From assembly GCF_046250185.1 (NCBI RefSeq), contig NZ_CP176469.1: a stretch of 64,000 bases of DNA, one strand, 5' to 3'. Of this stretch, positions 25,358 to 34,138 are shown piece after piece (positions within the stretch are counted from its first letter, which is position 1; each line of letters starts with the position of its first letter). A program made the position numbers and the translations under genes. The notes under the pieces are model-generated. The model searched no databases. It worked only from the letters and a program-made list of their open reading frames with translations, and had not been told where the DNA came from. This DNA comes from Litorimonas sp046250185. GTDB lineage: Bacteria; Pseudomonadota; Alphaproteobacteria; Caulobacterales; Maricaulaceae.

Positions 25358-25936
25358 TTATCTCGAAGTTTCGAACGCAGCAATCGCGTCGTCTTGTGCG
25401 CAAAGATAGCCCATCTCGTCCACACCTTCCATCAGGCAGTGGCGAGAGAAGGCGTCGATCTCAAACTTATATGTCCCGCCATTTTTAGGCAGGCGCACCT
25501 CGCAACTTTCCAAATCTACCGTCACCTCTTCGCCTGGATGATCGAGCAACCATTGATGCGCTTGGGGATCAATCAGGATCGGCAGCAATCCGTTTTTCAA
25601 AGAGTTATTGCGAAAGATGTCAGCGATCTCGGAACTGATCACAACGCGGATACCGTAATCGGTCAGCGCCCATGGCGCATGTTCGCGCGAGGAACCGCAC
25701 CCGAAATTATGTCCGCCCACCAAAATCTGACACGCTTTCGCAGCATCGGAATTCAAATAATGATCCGTTTCCGATCCGTCTTTATTATAACGCCAATCAT
25801 GAAATAGATGCTCGCCCAGACCCGCTTTTGTTGTCATGGTCAAAAACCGCGCGGGCATGATTTGGTCTGTGTCGATATTGGACGCAGGCAAAACCAGCGT
25901 TTTCGACGTCACTGTTTTTAGGGGTTCAAAGCTCAT
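25358..25936 (-). CDS. leuD: 3-Isopropylmalate dehydratase small subunit
   Basis: A 192-residue small subunit that joins LeuC to isomerise 2- to 3-isopropylmalate. Markers are LPASNIDTDQIMPARFL near the start and FGCGSSREHAPWAL (about 78-91). Its ATG overlaps the leuC stop by four bases, which fits coupled translation of the two subunits. Confidence 0.97.
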   Translation of the reverse strand: MSFEPLKTVTSKTLVLPASNIDTDQIMPARFLTMTTKAGLGEHLFHDWRYNKDGSETDHYLNSDAAKACQILVGGHNFGCGSSREHAPWALTDYGIRVVISSEIADIFRNNSLKNGLLPILIDPQAHQWLLDHPGEEVTVDLESCEVRLPKNGGTYKFEIDAFSRHCLMEGVDEMGYLCAQDDAIAAFETSR

Positions 25937-27327
25937 GCTGCGGCTCCGATTGTGCGGGGGTCCGTCACGACACCTGCAATCGCTGTCGCGGCCGCTGTTT
26001 CAGGGGAGGCGAGAATGGTGCGCACGCCTGGCCCTTGACGGCCGGCGAAATTCCGGTTGGAGGTCGAGACAATTAATTCGCCTGGCCGGCCAATATCACC
26101 GTTCATGCCCAGGCACATGGAACACCCTGGCTCCCGCCATTCGGCCCCTGCTGCAATAAAAATTTTGTCTAAGCCCTCGGCTTCGGCCTGTTGTTTAATT
26201 AATTCGGATCCCGGCACGACGATCGCGATCAGGTTGTCCACGACCTTCCGCCCGCGCATCACATTGGCCGCCGCGCGAAGGTCTTCCATCCTTGAATTGG
26301 TGCAAGATCCGATGAAGACGCGGTCAACCGCCGTGCCTGTGATTTTCACGCCGCTCGTCAGCTGCATATAATCTAGCGCGTTTTCGTCGGCTTTGTCAGT
26401 CGCTGCAGGGATGAGTGCGTCAATCGGCATGCCCATGCCAGGATGCGTGCCGTAGGTCACCATGGGGCGAATATCTTCGGCGCGGATATGGACTTCTTTA
26501 TCAAATACGGCGCCATCGTCCGTTGCGAGTGCAGCCCAATCTTCGCAAGCCGCTTCGTAATCTTCGGGCACAAATTTGCGCCCTGCGAGATAATCAAATG
26601 TCGTTTGATCCGGCGCAATCATGCCGCAGCGCGCGCCCGCTTCAATGCTCATATTACAAACAGTCATCCGACCATCCATGCTCATATCTTCGAACACATT
26701 CCCGCGATATTCCAGCGCGTAGCCCGTGCCGCCGCCGACACCGATTTCGGCGATGATCGCGAGGATCACGTCTTTGGGCGTCACGCCGTCTTGCAACTCT
26801 CCATTCACATGGATTGCCATCGTCTTGGGTCGCCGCATTAGGATGCATTGATTGGCCAGCACATGCCCGACCTGTGTGGTGCCGATACCAAAGGCAATCG
26901 CGCCAAATGCGCCGTGCGTGGAGGTATGGCTATCGCCGCAGACTATGGTCATGCCTGGCTGTGTCGCGCCCAGTTCTGGCCCCATGACGTGAACGATGCC
27001 GCGATTGGCACTGTCCCAGCCATGCGTTTCGATCCCGTGTTCTGCGGTATTGGCGAGCAGTAATTCGACCTGCTTGCCCGCCTGCTCGGTCACATAAGGA
27101 CGTGACCCATCGGAATTAATTAAGGTCGGCGTGGAATGATCAATCGTCGCGAGCGTGCGGTCGGGACGCCGCACTTTCAGCCCCCGCTCGCGCAAGACTG
27201 TAAACGCCTGCGGGCTCGTCACTTCGTGGATCAAGTGCAGATCAATATAAAACGTCGCAGGATGCGCGTCTGTCTCCGCCACCACCACATGACGGTCCCA
27301 GACTTTATCGAATAAGGTTTTAGGCAT
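25933..27327 (-). CDS. leuC: 3-Isopropylmalate dehydratase large subunit
   Basis: A 464-residue aconitase-family protein carrying the [4Fe-4S] cluster of isopropylmalate isomerase. Cluster cysteines lie in GSCTNSRMEDL (about 343-353) and CSMCLGMN (about 402-409). The N-terminal TLFDKVWDRHVV and CGDSHTSTHGAFG (about 128-140) are typical. It follows leuA by eight bases and overlaps leuD by four. Confidence 0.97.
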   Translation of the reverse strand: MPKTLFDKVWDRHVVVAETDAHPATFYIDLHLIHEVTSPQAFTVLRERGLKVRRPDRTLATIDHSTPTLINSDGSRPYVTEQAGKQVELLLANTAEHGIETHGWDSANRGIVHVMGPELGATQPGMTIVCGDSHTSTHGAFGAIAFGIGTTQVGHVLANQCILMRRPKTMAIHVNGELQDGVTPKDVILAIIAEIGVGGGTGYALEYRGNVFEDMSMDGRMTVCNMSIEAGARCGMIAPDQTTFDYLAGRKFVPEDYEAACEDWAALATDDGAVFDKEVHIRAEDIRPMVTYGTHPGMGMPIDALIPAATDKADENALDYMQLTSGVKITGTAVDRVFIGSCTNSRMEDLRAAANVMRGRKVVDNLIAIVVPGSELIKQQAEAEGLDKIFIAAGAEWREPGCSMCLGMNGDIGRPGELIVSTSNRNFAGRQGPGVRTILASPETAAATAIAGVVTDPRTIGAAA

Positions 27328-27335
27328 GACGACCC

Positions 27336-28883
27336 CTAATGCTGCGCGGCAATAGACGCTTGGCGGACGGCGCGGCGTTCGATGCGGTTGATCACGTCGA
27401 GATAGGCTTTCGCCCCCGCCAGCACAGTGTCCGTGCTTGCGCCTCGCCCGTGATAGCTCTCAAATTCTGTCGAGACTAACACAGCCGCTTCGGCCATGGC
27501 GTCTTTTCCCTCAGATACAGATTGCACGGTGAAACTTTCGAGATGCAGCGGGTGGCCCGTAATGTCAGAAATCGCAAGGAAGACCGCGTTAACGGGGCCA
27601 GCGGCTTCGGACACGGCCTGCTTCACATCGCCCGTTTCGTGCGATAATTTAACAGTCGCTTGCGGCGTGCGTTTGTCGTCTGATCCGGCCGAGACGTAGA
27701 GGCTCTCAATCGCCCACGGCCCCTGCGTGCCAACAGCTTCGCCCAAAATCAGCGCTTCTAAATCGGCGTCGAAAACTTCCTTCTTGGCATCTGCGAGTTC
27801 TTTGAACGCGACGAAAACCGACTGTAGCTGATTGTCTGACATCTCAAAACCCAATTTGCTCGCACGACTTTTCAACGCAGCACGACCCGAATGTTTGCCC
27901 AGCACGAGGTTATCTGTCGACACGCCGACATGCTCTGGCTTCATGATTTCATAGGTTTCGCGATTGGCCAGCACGCCGTGTTGGTGGATGCCTGATTCAT
28001 GCGCAAAGGCATTTTTGCCGACGATCGCTTTATTGCGTGGCACGGGATTACCCGTCAGCGTGGCGAGCAATTTAGACGCGCCGTAAATGCCCTCGGTTTT
28101 GATATTGGTCGAGAGGTTATAGAAATCTTTGCGCGTGTTTAGCGCCATGACGACTTCTTCTGTCGCGCAATTCCCCGCGCGTTCGCCAATGCCGTTGAGC
28201 GCACATTCGACTTGCCGCGCCCCGCCGCGCACCGCCGCCAAAGAGTTCGCGACTGCGAGGCCGAGGTCGTCGTGGCAATGGGCGGAAAAGATCACCTGAT
28301 CTGCGCCTTCGACTTGTGTGGTTAAAAACTCGAACAAGTCCTGAATTTCCTCGGGTGTGGTGTAGCCGACTGTATCGGGAATATTGATCGTCGTCGCACC
28401 TGCCTCGATTGCGGCTTCGCAAACCCGCTTGAGGTAATCGCGCTCTGTGCGGATCGCGTCTTCACAAGAAAACTCGACATCGTCTGTGTATTCCCGCGCC
28501 AGCTCGACGCCCGCCACGGCGCGGCGCACGATCTCGTCCTTCGACATTTTCAGCTTATATTCGCGGTGCAGCGGAGACGTCGCGATGAAGGTGTGGATGC
28601 GGCCGTGTTTTGCGGGCTTGATTGCTTCGCCAGAGGCGCGAATGTCGCCCTCATTACAGCGCGCGAGGGAGCAGATCGTGCTGCCTGTGATGGCCTCGGC
28701 AATCGTCTGAATCGCCTCGAAATCTCCAGGGGAGGCAGCGGCAAAGCCTGCCTCAATCACGTCCACGCCCAGCGCTTCGAGGGAATGTGCCATGCGGAGC
28801 TTCTGCTCGCTGCTCATAGAAAATCCAGGCGCTTGCTCGCCGTCGCGCAGGGTGGTGTCGAATATTTTTACTATGTTAGTCAT
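27336..28883 (-). CDS. leuA: 2-Isopropylmalate synthase
   Basis: A 515-residue enzyme that condenses acetyl-CoA with 2-oxoisovalerate, the first step of leucine synthesis. The TIM-barrel signature DTTLRDGEQAPGFSM lies at residues 9-23, and the HCHDDLGLAVANSLAA stretch (about 200-215) carries metal-binding histidines. The C-terminal part (about 385-505) is the leucine-responsive LeuA allosteric domain with ESYHGRGASTDT. An inverted repeat lies just before its ribosome binding region at 28892-28917. Confidence 0.97.
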   Translation of the reverse strand: MTNIVKIFDTTLRDGEQAPGFSMSSEQKLRMAHSLEALGVDVIEAGFAAASPGDFEAIQTIAEAITGSTICSLARCNEGDIRASGEAIKPAKHGRIHTFIATSPLHREYKLKMSKDEIVRRAVAGVELAREYTDDVEFSCEDAIRTERDYLKRVCEAAIEAGATTINIPDTVGYTTPEEIQDLFEFLTTQVEGADQVIFSAHCHDDLGLAVANSLAAVRGGARQVECALNGIGERAGNCATEEVVMALNTRKDFYNLSTNIKTEGIYGASKLLATLTGNPVPRNKAIVGKNAFAHESGIHQHGVLANRETYEIMKPEHVGVSTDNLVLGKHSGRAALKSRASKLGFEMSDNQLQSVFVAFKELADAKKEVFDADLEALILGEAVGTQGPWAIESLYVSAGSDDKRTPQATVKLSHETGDVKQAVSEAAGPVNAVFLAISDITGHPLHLESFTVQSVSEGKDAMAEAAVLVSTEFESYHGRGASTDTVLAGAKAYLDVINRIERRAVRQASIAAQH

Positions 28884-28891
28884 CTTGGTCT

Positions 28892-28917
28892 CTCATTTCG
28901 GGTTGCGGTGAAATGAG
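28892..28917 (-). repeat. Perfect 8-bp inverted repeat just upstream of leuA
   Basis: CTCATTTC and GAAATGAG flank a ten-base spacer within the 44-base gap between the ilvN-like gene and leuA. On the transcript it forms an 8-bp hairpin ending nine bases before the leuA ATG, where a ribosome binding site should be. It could tune leuA translation or protect or process the mRNA; that is inference. Confidence 0.6.
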
Positions 28918-28927
28918 GGGGACGCCG

Positions 28928-29230
28928 CTAGGCGCGCTCCGCTCTTTTACGTCGTCCCACACGCTCGGCGGAGACGACGTTGTAAAGTCGTTCGAGTTGC
29001 AGGCACAGCGTATCCAGATCGTTCGGCCCGCCTGTATCTTCGACATGGACGAGCAGATCAAAATCACCGTCCACGCGCTGCGTACAATGCACATCTCGGT
29101 AATCATAGCCGCGCCGCTCAATCGTGCCAAGCGCCCGGATCAGCGTACCAGAGACATCGTGCAGCACGATCTTGAGCTTGCCCTGAACGCCGCTGGGCTC
29201 GAAAGTTTTATCACGTTGTAATTCAGTCAT
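28928..29230 (-). CDS. ilvN: Small acetolactate synthase regulatory subunit (ACT domain only)
   Basis: A 100-residue protein made of one ACT-like domain: KLKIVLHDVSGTLIRALGTIERRGYDYRDV (strand-helix pattern, about residues 18-47), then FDLLVHVED and LERLYNVVSAERV. The size resembles IlvM (87 residues) more than the usual IlvN/IlvH (about 160), which have a second C-terminal domain. It should bind IlvB and raise its activity or make it sensitive to a branched-chain amino acid. ATG at 29230 has GGAAG five bases upstream and overlaps the small membrane-protein gene by eight bases. The symbol ilvN is by position and fold; ilvM would be as apt. Confidence 0.75.
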   Translation of the reverse strand: MTELQRDKTFEPSGVQGKLKIVLHDVSGTLIRALGTIERRGYDYRDVHCTQRVDGDFDLLVHVEDTGGPNDLDTLCLQLERLYNVVSAERVGRRKRAERA

Positions 29231-29513
29231 GAGAGCTTCCAATTTCGTTGTCAGCATTGCTGCGGGCTTCGACAAGAATGGCCAAAGCGCGGCTCACCAA
29301 GCCGAAGAATAAAAATGTTAAGCCGTATAAAGCGCCACTTAAGACAGAAATAAATTTTCCAAGTCGTTCTGCTGCGACTTTCATTTGATCGCCATCGGAT
29401 GGCACATCTAGTGTGACCGCCATAACAATTCCGCCAATGACGCAAATAAGTGCGAGTGCAAAGAATAGGAAGGCAAAGAGTTTTAAACCTTTAATGGTAC
29501 GTTTGTTTTTCAC
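29223..29513 (-). CDS. 96-residue two-pass membrane protein embedded in the ilv-leu operon
   Basis: A small protein with a basic start (KNKRTIKGLK), a first hydrophobic helix (about residues 11-34, AFLFFALALICVIGGIVMAV), a short polar loop with DVPSDGDQ, and a second hydrophobic helix (about 54-80). It starts with GTG one base after the ilvB stop codon and its end overlaps the ilvN-like start by eight bases, so it is tightly held inside the operon. No family is recognised. The neighbours suggest a link to branched-chain amino acid synthesis or export, but function is unknown. GTG is used because no ATG precedes the first helix. Confidence 0.7.
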   Translation of the reverse strand: MKNKRTIKGLKLFAFLFFALALICVIGGIVMAVTLDVPSDGDQMKVAAERLGKFISVLSGALYGLTFLFFGLVSRALAILVEARSNADNEIGSSHD

Positions 29514-29514
29514 T

Positions 29515-31251
29515 TTACCGCTCCATCATATCGGCGTTGGAGCGTCCCGGCGGGACGAGGGGCCAGACATTTTCGTTCGGATCGATTTTGACGTGCATTA
29601 ATACGGGGCCGTCGGTGGAGAGCAGGCGGTCAATGCCCGCATCGACTTCGTCGACTGTGTTGACGGTGAAGGCGTCGATCTGGAAAGCTTTGGCGACAAG
29701 GGCGAAGTCGGGATTATCGTCCAAATTCGTCTCGGAATAATTCTTGTCAAAGAAGACTTCCTGCCATTGCCGCACCATGCCGAGCGCGGAGTTGTCCAGC
29801 AGCACGATTTTCAGCGGAATACCGTAGCGGAACAGCGTCGCTAGCTCTTGAATATTCATCATGATCGAGCCGTCGCCTGACACTGTAATCACGGTCCGTT
29901 CTGGCGCACCGAGCTTCGCGCCTAATCCTGCGGGTAGGCCGAAGCCCATCGTGCCGAGACCGCCTGATGTGATGTGATCTTTCGGCTCGTCGAAATAACA
30001 ATGTTGCGCGACCCACATTTGGTGCTGCCCCACATCACAGGTGAAAATAGCACTATCGTCTGCGCGGCGGGACAAGTCATGCAGCAGCTTTGGCGCGTAA
30101 ACGCCGGGGGCCGCTTTGGCTTGCGCCGCATCGTAATCCCACTCATGTTCCGTGCGCCGATCATAGCAAAGTGTCAGCCACTCATCGATCCCGCTGGCCG
30201 CCTTGCCGTCAAACGGATCAAGCGCGGCGAGGTTCTTCTTGAGGCTCCCATCCAGCCCGACATTCACACGGCGAAGCTTGTTGATCTCCGCAATGTCGAT
30301 GTCCATGTGGATGACTTTCGCACCGGGCGCAAATGTGTCGAGCTTGCCCGTCGCGCGGTCATCAAAGCGCGCGCCCGCCACGATCAGCAAGTCACATTCC
30401 TGCACCGCCATATTCGCCGCGCGCAGCCCGTGCATGCCAAGCATGCCTAGATATTGCGGATGGTCGGAGGGCAGAGAGCCGAGGCCTTTGAGTGTTGACA
30501 CCACTGGAATTTTTGTTGTCTCAACAAGCTTGCGTAATTCCGTCACGCCGTCGCCCTGGGCGATCCCGCCGCCAATATAAAAGAGCGGTTTCTTGGCTTC
30601 GCGAATTAATTGTTCAGCCGCCTTGATCTCGCTGCTCTGTCCCATTTCAGGTTTGACTTTGGGATAAGGCCGCCAGCGGTGACGCTCTGTCGTGACGGCA
30701 TTGGCCACGTCTTTGGGCAAGTCGATCAACACGGGGCCGGGGCGACCTTCGGCAGCGATGAAATAGGCTTCGGCCACCATGCCAGGAATGTCAGCGGGGT
30801 CGCGCGCGATATAGCTATGTTTGACGATAGGCAGCGTGATGCCGAAAATATCAACTTCTTGAAAGGCGTCCGTGCCCATCAAATCGGACGTCACCTGACC
30901 CGTCACAAATACAACGGGAACAGAGTCCAAATAAGCGTCCGCAATCGCGGTGACCAAGTTCGTTGCGCCAGGGCCAGAGGTTGCAAAGGCCGTGCCGACC
31001 CGACCCGTTGCGCGGGCATAGCCAATCGCCGCCATGCCGCAGCCTTGCTCGTGCCGACACAAGATATGACGTAATTGCGGAACACTCGGCAGGACGTCAT
31101 AGACAGGCATAATCGCGCCGCCCGGATAGCCAAAGATCATGTCCACACCCTGCGCCGCAATCGATTCAAGCAAAAGCAGCGAGCCAGATTTCGGCGCACG
31201 GTTTTCCATGACTTCGGTTTGCTGACGCTCAAATTGTTTGGCTGTGGTCAT
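29515..31251 (-). CDS. ilvB: Acetolactate synthase large (catalytic) subunit
   Basis: A 578-residue thiamine-diphosphate enzyme that makes 2-acetolactate (valine, leucine) or 2-aceto-2-hydroxybutanoate (isoleucine). Visible motifs are GYPGGAIMPVYD (about 41-52), the catalytic Glu in RHEQGCGMAA (about 66-75), the FAD-binding middle domain, and the ThDP-Mg motif SGDGSIMMN followed by LLDNSALGM (about 455-490). The small subunit gene lies downstream, separated by the 96-residue membrane protein. A perfect hairpin lies 28 bases upstream of its start, in the gap after ilvC. Confidence 0.96.
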   Translation of the reverse strand: MTTAKQFERQQTEVMENRAPKSGSLLLLESIAAQGVDMIFGYPGGAIMPVYDVLPSVPQLRHILCRHEQGCGMAAIGYARATGRVGTAFATSGPGATNLVTAIADAYLDSVPVVFVTGQVTSDLMGTDAFQEVDIFGITLPIVKHSYIARDPADIPGMVAEAYFIAAEGRPGPVLIDLPKDVANAVTTERHRWRPYPKVKPEMGQSSEIKAAEQLIREAKKPLFYIGGGIAQGDGVTELRKLVETTKIPVVSTLKGLGSLPSDHPQYLGMLGMHGLRAANMAVQECDLLIVAGARFDDRATGKLDTFAPGAKVIHMDIDIAEINKLRRVNVGLDGSLKKNLAALDPFDGKAASGIDEWLTLCYDRRTEHEWDYDAAQAKAAPGVYAPKLLHDLSRRADDSAIFTCDVGQHQMWVAQHCYFDEPKDHITSGGLGTMGFGLPAGLGAKLGAPERTVITVSGDGSIMMNIQELATLFRYGIPLKIVLLDNSALGMVRQWQEVFFDKNYSETNLDDNPDFALVAKAFQIDAFTVNTVDEVDAGIDRLLSTDGPVLMHVKIDPNENVWPLVPPGRSNADMMER

Positions 31252-31279
31252 AATTTTTTCTTATCTTTTACTAGTGCGC

Positions 31280-31298
31280 ATTTCCCCTGAGGGGAAAT
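31280..31298 (-). repeat. Perfect 8-bp hairpin between ilvC and ilvB
   Basis: ATTTCCCC and GGGGAAAT pair perfectly around a three-base loop, nine bases after the ilvC stop codon. No T run follows directly on the minus strand, so it looks more like an mRNA-stabilising or processing hairpin than a terminator. It would allow different levels of ilvDC and the downstream genes. Confidence 0.6.
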
Positions 31299-31306
31299 TG
31301 CAATGA

Positions 31307-32335
31307 CTAATTCTTATCCTTATCGACGATTTTATTCGCAGCGATCCACGGCATCATGTCGCGGAGTTTGCCGCCGACTTGCTCGATCTCGTGCGCGGCC
31401 ATATTACGACGACGCGCGGTCATGGATGGGTAGCCAAGTGCGCCCTCTTGGATGAAGGATTTCGCGTAGTCACCGTTTTGGATGTTCTTCAGCGCTTGAC
31501 GCATGGCTTCGCGTGAGCTGTCATTCACGACCGCTTCGCCCGTGACGTATTCGCCGTATTCCGCATTGTTGGAAATCGAGTAATTCATGTTGGCAATGCC
31601 GCCTTCATAGATTAAATCAACGATCAGCTTGGTTTCGTGCAGACATTCGAAATAAGCCAGCTCTGGGGGATAGCCCGCTTCCGTCAATGTCTCGAAACCC
31701 ATTTTAATTAATTCGACAACGCCGCCGCAGAGGACCGCTTGTTCCCCGAACAAATCTGTTTCGGTCTCGTCTTTGAATGTTGTGTGGATGATCGCTGTGC
31801 GCCCGCCGCCAATCGCCGACGCGTAGGATTTGGCAAGCTCTAGCGCGAAGCCATTATTGGCGTCTTGCGCAATCGCGATCAGGTCAGGAATCCCGCGACC
31901 ATTTTCAAATTCATTGCGAACCGTGTGGCCCGGGGCTTTCGGTGCAATCATAATGACGTCCAGATCACGACGCGGGTCGACTTGTCCGTAATGGATCGCA
32001 AAGCCGTGACCAAAAGCCAGGGCTGCGCCGTCTTTGATGTTCGGCTCGATATCTTCGCGGTAGATCTTAGCTTGCAACTCATCAGGTGTTAGAACCATGA
32101 CAACATCTGCGCCTTTGACGGCGTCCGCTGTGGCTTTGGACTCGAGGCCGTCCGCTTTGACTTTCTTATTGGTCGAGCTGTCAGGACGCAGGCCGACAAC
32201 AACGTCGACGCCGCTATCTTTCAGGTTCAACGCATGGGCGCGACCTTGCGAGCCATAGCCCAAAATGGCGACTTTCTTTTTCTTGATGATCGAGAGATCG
32301 CAATCTTTGTCGTAATAGATATCGAGAGATGACAT
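31307..32335 (-). CDS. ilvC: Ketol-acid reductoisomerase, class I
   Basis: A 342-residue enzyme that rearranges and reduces acetohydroxy acids in valine and isoleucine synthesis. The NAD(P)-binding motif GYGSQGRAHALNLKDSG lies at about 26-42. Metal and substrate residues are visible in DLFGEQAVLCGG (about 190-201) and the later ECLHE. The length marks the short class I form. It follows ilvD by 21 bases. Confidence 0.97.
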   Translation of the reverse strand: MSSLDIYYDKDCDLSIIKKKKVAILGYGSQGRAHALNLKDSGVDVVVGLRPDSSTNKKVKADGLESKATADAVKGADVVMVLTPDELQAKIYREDIEPNIKDGAALAFGHGFAIHYGQVDPRRDLDVIMIAPKAPGHTVRNEFENGRGIPDLIAIAQDANNGFALELAKSYASAIGGGRTAIIHTTFKDETETDLFGEQAVLCGGVVELIKMGFETLTEAGYPPELAYFECLHETKLIVDLIYEGGIANMNYSISNNAEYGEYVTGEAVVNDSSREAMRQALKNIQNGDYAKSFIQEGALGYPSMTARRRNMAAHEIEQVGGKLRDMMPWIAANKIVDKDKN

Positions 32336-32356
32336 GGGAGTAAGTCCTGTGGTGGT

Positions 32357-34024
32357 TTAATCGTTAAAAGGAAAAGAGGTAACCGCGCCCTTGGAGGCAC
32401 TGCCGACGAGTTTGGCAAATTTGGCGTAGGCGCCGCTGGGATATTTTGGCTTGGGCGGTGTCCAGCCTTTCGCGCGGGCTGTGAGATCGGCATCGACATT
32501 GATCGTGCGGGCCTCCACATCAATCGTGACTGTGTCGCCGTCTTGGACAAAGGCGATTGGCCCGCCATGTGCCGCTTCGGGGGCGACGTGTCCGATGACA
32601 AAACCGTAGCTCGCGCCAGAGAACCGCCCGTCCGTGATGAGGGCGACATGATCGGCGAGGTCTTGTCCGACGAGCGCGGCTGTCACGCCCAACATCTCGC
32701 GCATGCCTGGCCCGCCAGCGGGGCCTTCATTCCGTATGATGATAACGTCGCCTTTTTTAATGCCGTTATTTTGTACGACCTCAAAGCAAGCTTCCTCAGA
32801 TTCGAACACGCGGGCTGTGCCCTCAAAGAATAACGCGCCATGTCCCGCGAGTTTCACGACGCAGCCTTCGGGGGCCATGTCGCCGTAGAGTATGCCGTAG
32901 CCGCCGCGCGATTTCACAGGGTTGGCGAATTCCAACACAACGTCTTGGCCATCCGTTTCTTTGGCGTCCATAATCTCTTCAAACAGAGTGCGGCCTGTGA
33001 CCGTGGGCTGGTCTTCGATGCGACCATCCTCGATCAATCGCTTGCCGATCAGGCCAGACCCGCCCGCAGCATACAGGTCATAGGCCATATATTTCCCGCC
33101 GGGTTTCAGGTCGCCAATGACGGGCGTTGTGCGGGAGACGTGATCAAAGGCGTCAATGTCAAAGCCTTCAACTTCGGCCTCTGTCGCGATCGCGAGCAAA
33201 TGGAGAATAGCGTTGGTGGAGGCGGCCGTGGCTGACAAAGCAATCGCGGCGTTCATCAACGAGGCTTTGGTGATCATCGTGCGCGGCAAGCGATTTTGCT
33301 TCACGCAATCCACCACGATCTGCCCCGCACGGTAAGCGCTCTTATTCTTGTCTTCATGCACGGCAGGGACGTCATTGACGCCCATAGGTGAGAGGCCGAG
33401 AAAGGTCATAGCCATCGCCATAGAATTGGCCGTAAATTGCCCGCCACATGCGCCCGCGCCTGGGCAGGCGGCTTTTTCAATGTCTTTTAATTCCTCTTCG
33501 TCAATGATGCCTGCTGCGCATGCGCCGACCGCTTCGAAGACGTCTTGGACAGACAGGTCTTTGCCCTTGTGGTGGCCCGGCATGATAGAGCCGCCATAAA
33601 GCACAACGCCTGGCACGTTCATCCGCGCGAGCGCCATGCCCGCCGCTGGGATCGTCTTGTCGCAGCCCACCAATATAATGACGCCGTCCAGCGAGTGCCC
33701 TTTGACGGCCAGTTCGATCGAGTCGCAAATCACCTCGCGGCTCATCAGGCTGGCGCGCATGCCTTCGCTGCCCATAGTGATGCCGTCTGAGACAGCGATG
33801 GAGTTAAAGTCGATCGGCGTCCCGCCCGCGGCGCGAATACCTGCGCGGACTGGAACGGCCAGCTTGTCCAGATCCATGTTACACGGCCCCATATTGGTCC
33901 ATGTGTTGAAGACCGCGATCATCGGGCTTTCGAAATTCTCGTCATCCATGCCAGAGGCGCGCAACATAGCGCGCGCAGCGGCGCGGCTTGGACCTTTTAC
34001 GATTGCATCAGAGCGCTTGCTCAT
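32357..34024 (-). CDS. ilvD: Dihydroxy-acid dehydratase
   Basis: A 555-residue iron-sulfur enzyme that dehydrates dihydroxy acids to 2-oxo acids in valine and isoleucine synthesis. Cluster-binding cysteines are seen in MGPCNMDL (about 43-50), VGCDKTIPAAGM (about 115-126) and CPGAGACGGQFTANSM (about 183-198). ATG at 34024 is chosen for the purine-rich stretch upstream and the conserved-looking start; an in-frame ATG at 34045 with AAAGG four bases upstream is the alternative and would add seven residues. It is the first gene of the ilv-leu operon, right after the leader peptide and attenuator. Confidence 0.95.
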   Translation of the reverse strand: MSKRSDAIVKGPSRAAARAMLRASGMDDENFESPMIAVFNTWTNMGPCNMDLDKLAVPVRAGIRAAGGTPIDFNSIAVSDGITMGSEGMRASLMSREVICDSIELAVKGHSLDGVIILVGCDKTIPAAGMALARMNVPGVVLYGGSIMPGHHKGKDLSVQDVFEAVGACAAGIIDEEELKDIEKAACPGAGACGGQFTANSMAMAMTFLGLSPMGVNDVPAVHEDKNKSAYRAGQIVVDCVKQNRLPRTMITKASLMNAAIALSATAASTNAILHLLAIATEAEVEGFDIDAFDHVSRTTPVIGDLKPGGKYMAYDLYAAGGSGLIGKRLIEDGRIEDQPTVTGRTLFEEIMDAKETDGQDVVLEFANPVKSRGGYGILYGDMAPEGCVVKLAGHGALFFEGTARVFESEEACFEVVQNNGIKKGDVIIIRNEGPAGGPGMREMLGVTAALVGQDLADHVALITDGRFSGASYGFVIGHVAPEAAHGGPIAFVQDGDTVTIDVEARTINVDADLTARAKGWTPPKPKYPSGAYAKFAKLVGSASKGAVTSFPFND

Positions 34025-34076
34025 GTCGTCTCTCTCTTTACTCATGTGACCTTTCGGTCTCGACCATTTGGTCAAT

Positions 34077-34102
34077 AAAAAACCCGCTCGGGGAGGAGCG
34101 GG
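34077..34102 (-). terminator. Attenuator terminator upstream of ilvD
   Basis: On the minus strand CCCGCTC pairs with GAGCGGG over seven GC-rich base pairs around a CTCCCC loop, followed at once by six Ts. It is a textbook Rho-independent terminator, yet it lies about 32-53 bases before ilvD and on the same strand, right after the branched-chain-rich leader peptide ORF. Confidence 0.9.
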
Positions 34103-34138
34103 TCGGTTTAGGTCTACTGCCTAATTCACATCCCGCTC
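34083..34138 (-). promoter_or_regulatory. Antiterminator pairing of the ilv attenuator
   Basis: GAGCGGG at 34138-34132, the last codons before the leader peptide stop, is identical to the terminator 3' arm (34089-34083). It can therefore pair with the 5' arm CCCGCTC (34102-34096), excluding the terminator. A ribosome stopped at the leader's TGA (34128-34126) would cover this strand and let the terminator form. A ribosome stalled earlier at Leu, Val or Ile codons would leave it free and allow readthrough. The pairing is seen in the sequence; the mechanism is inferred from known ilv/leu attenuators. Confidence 0.8.
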
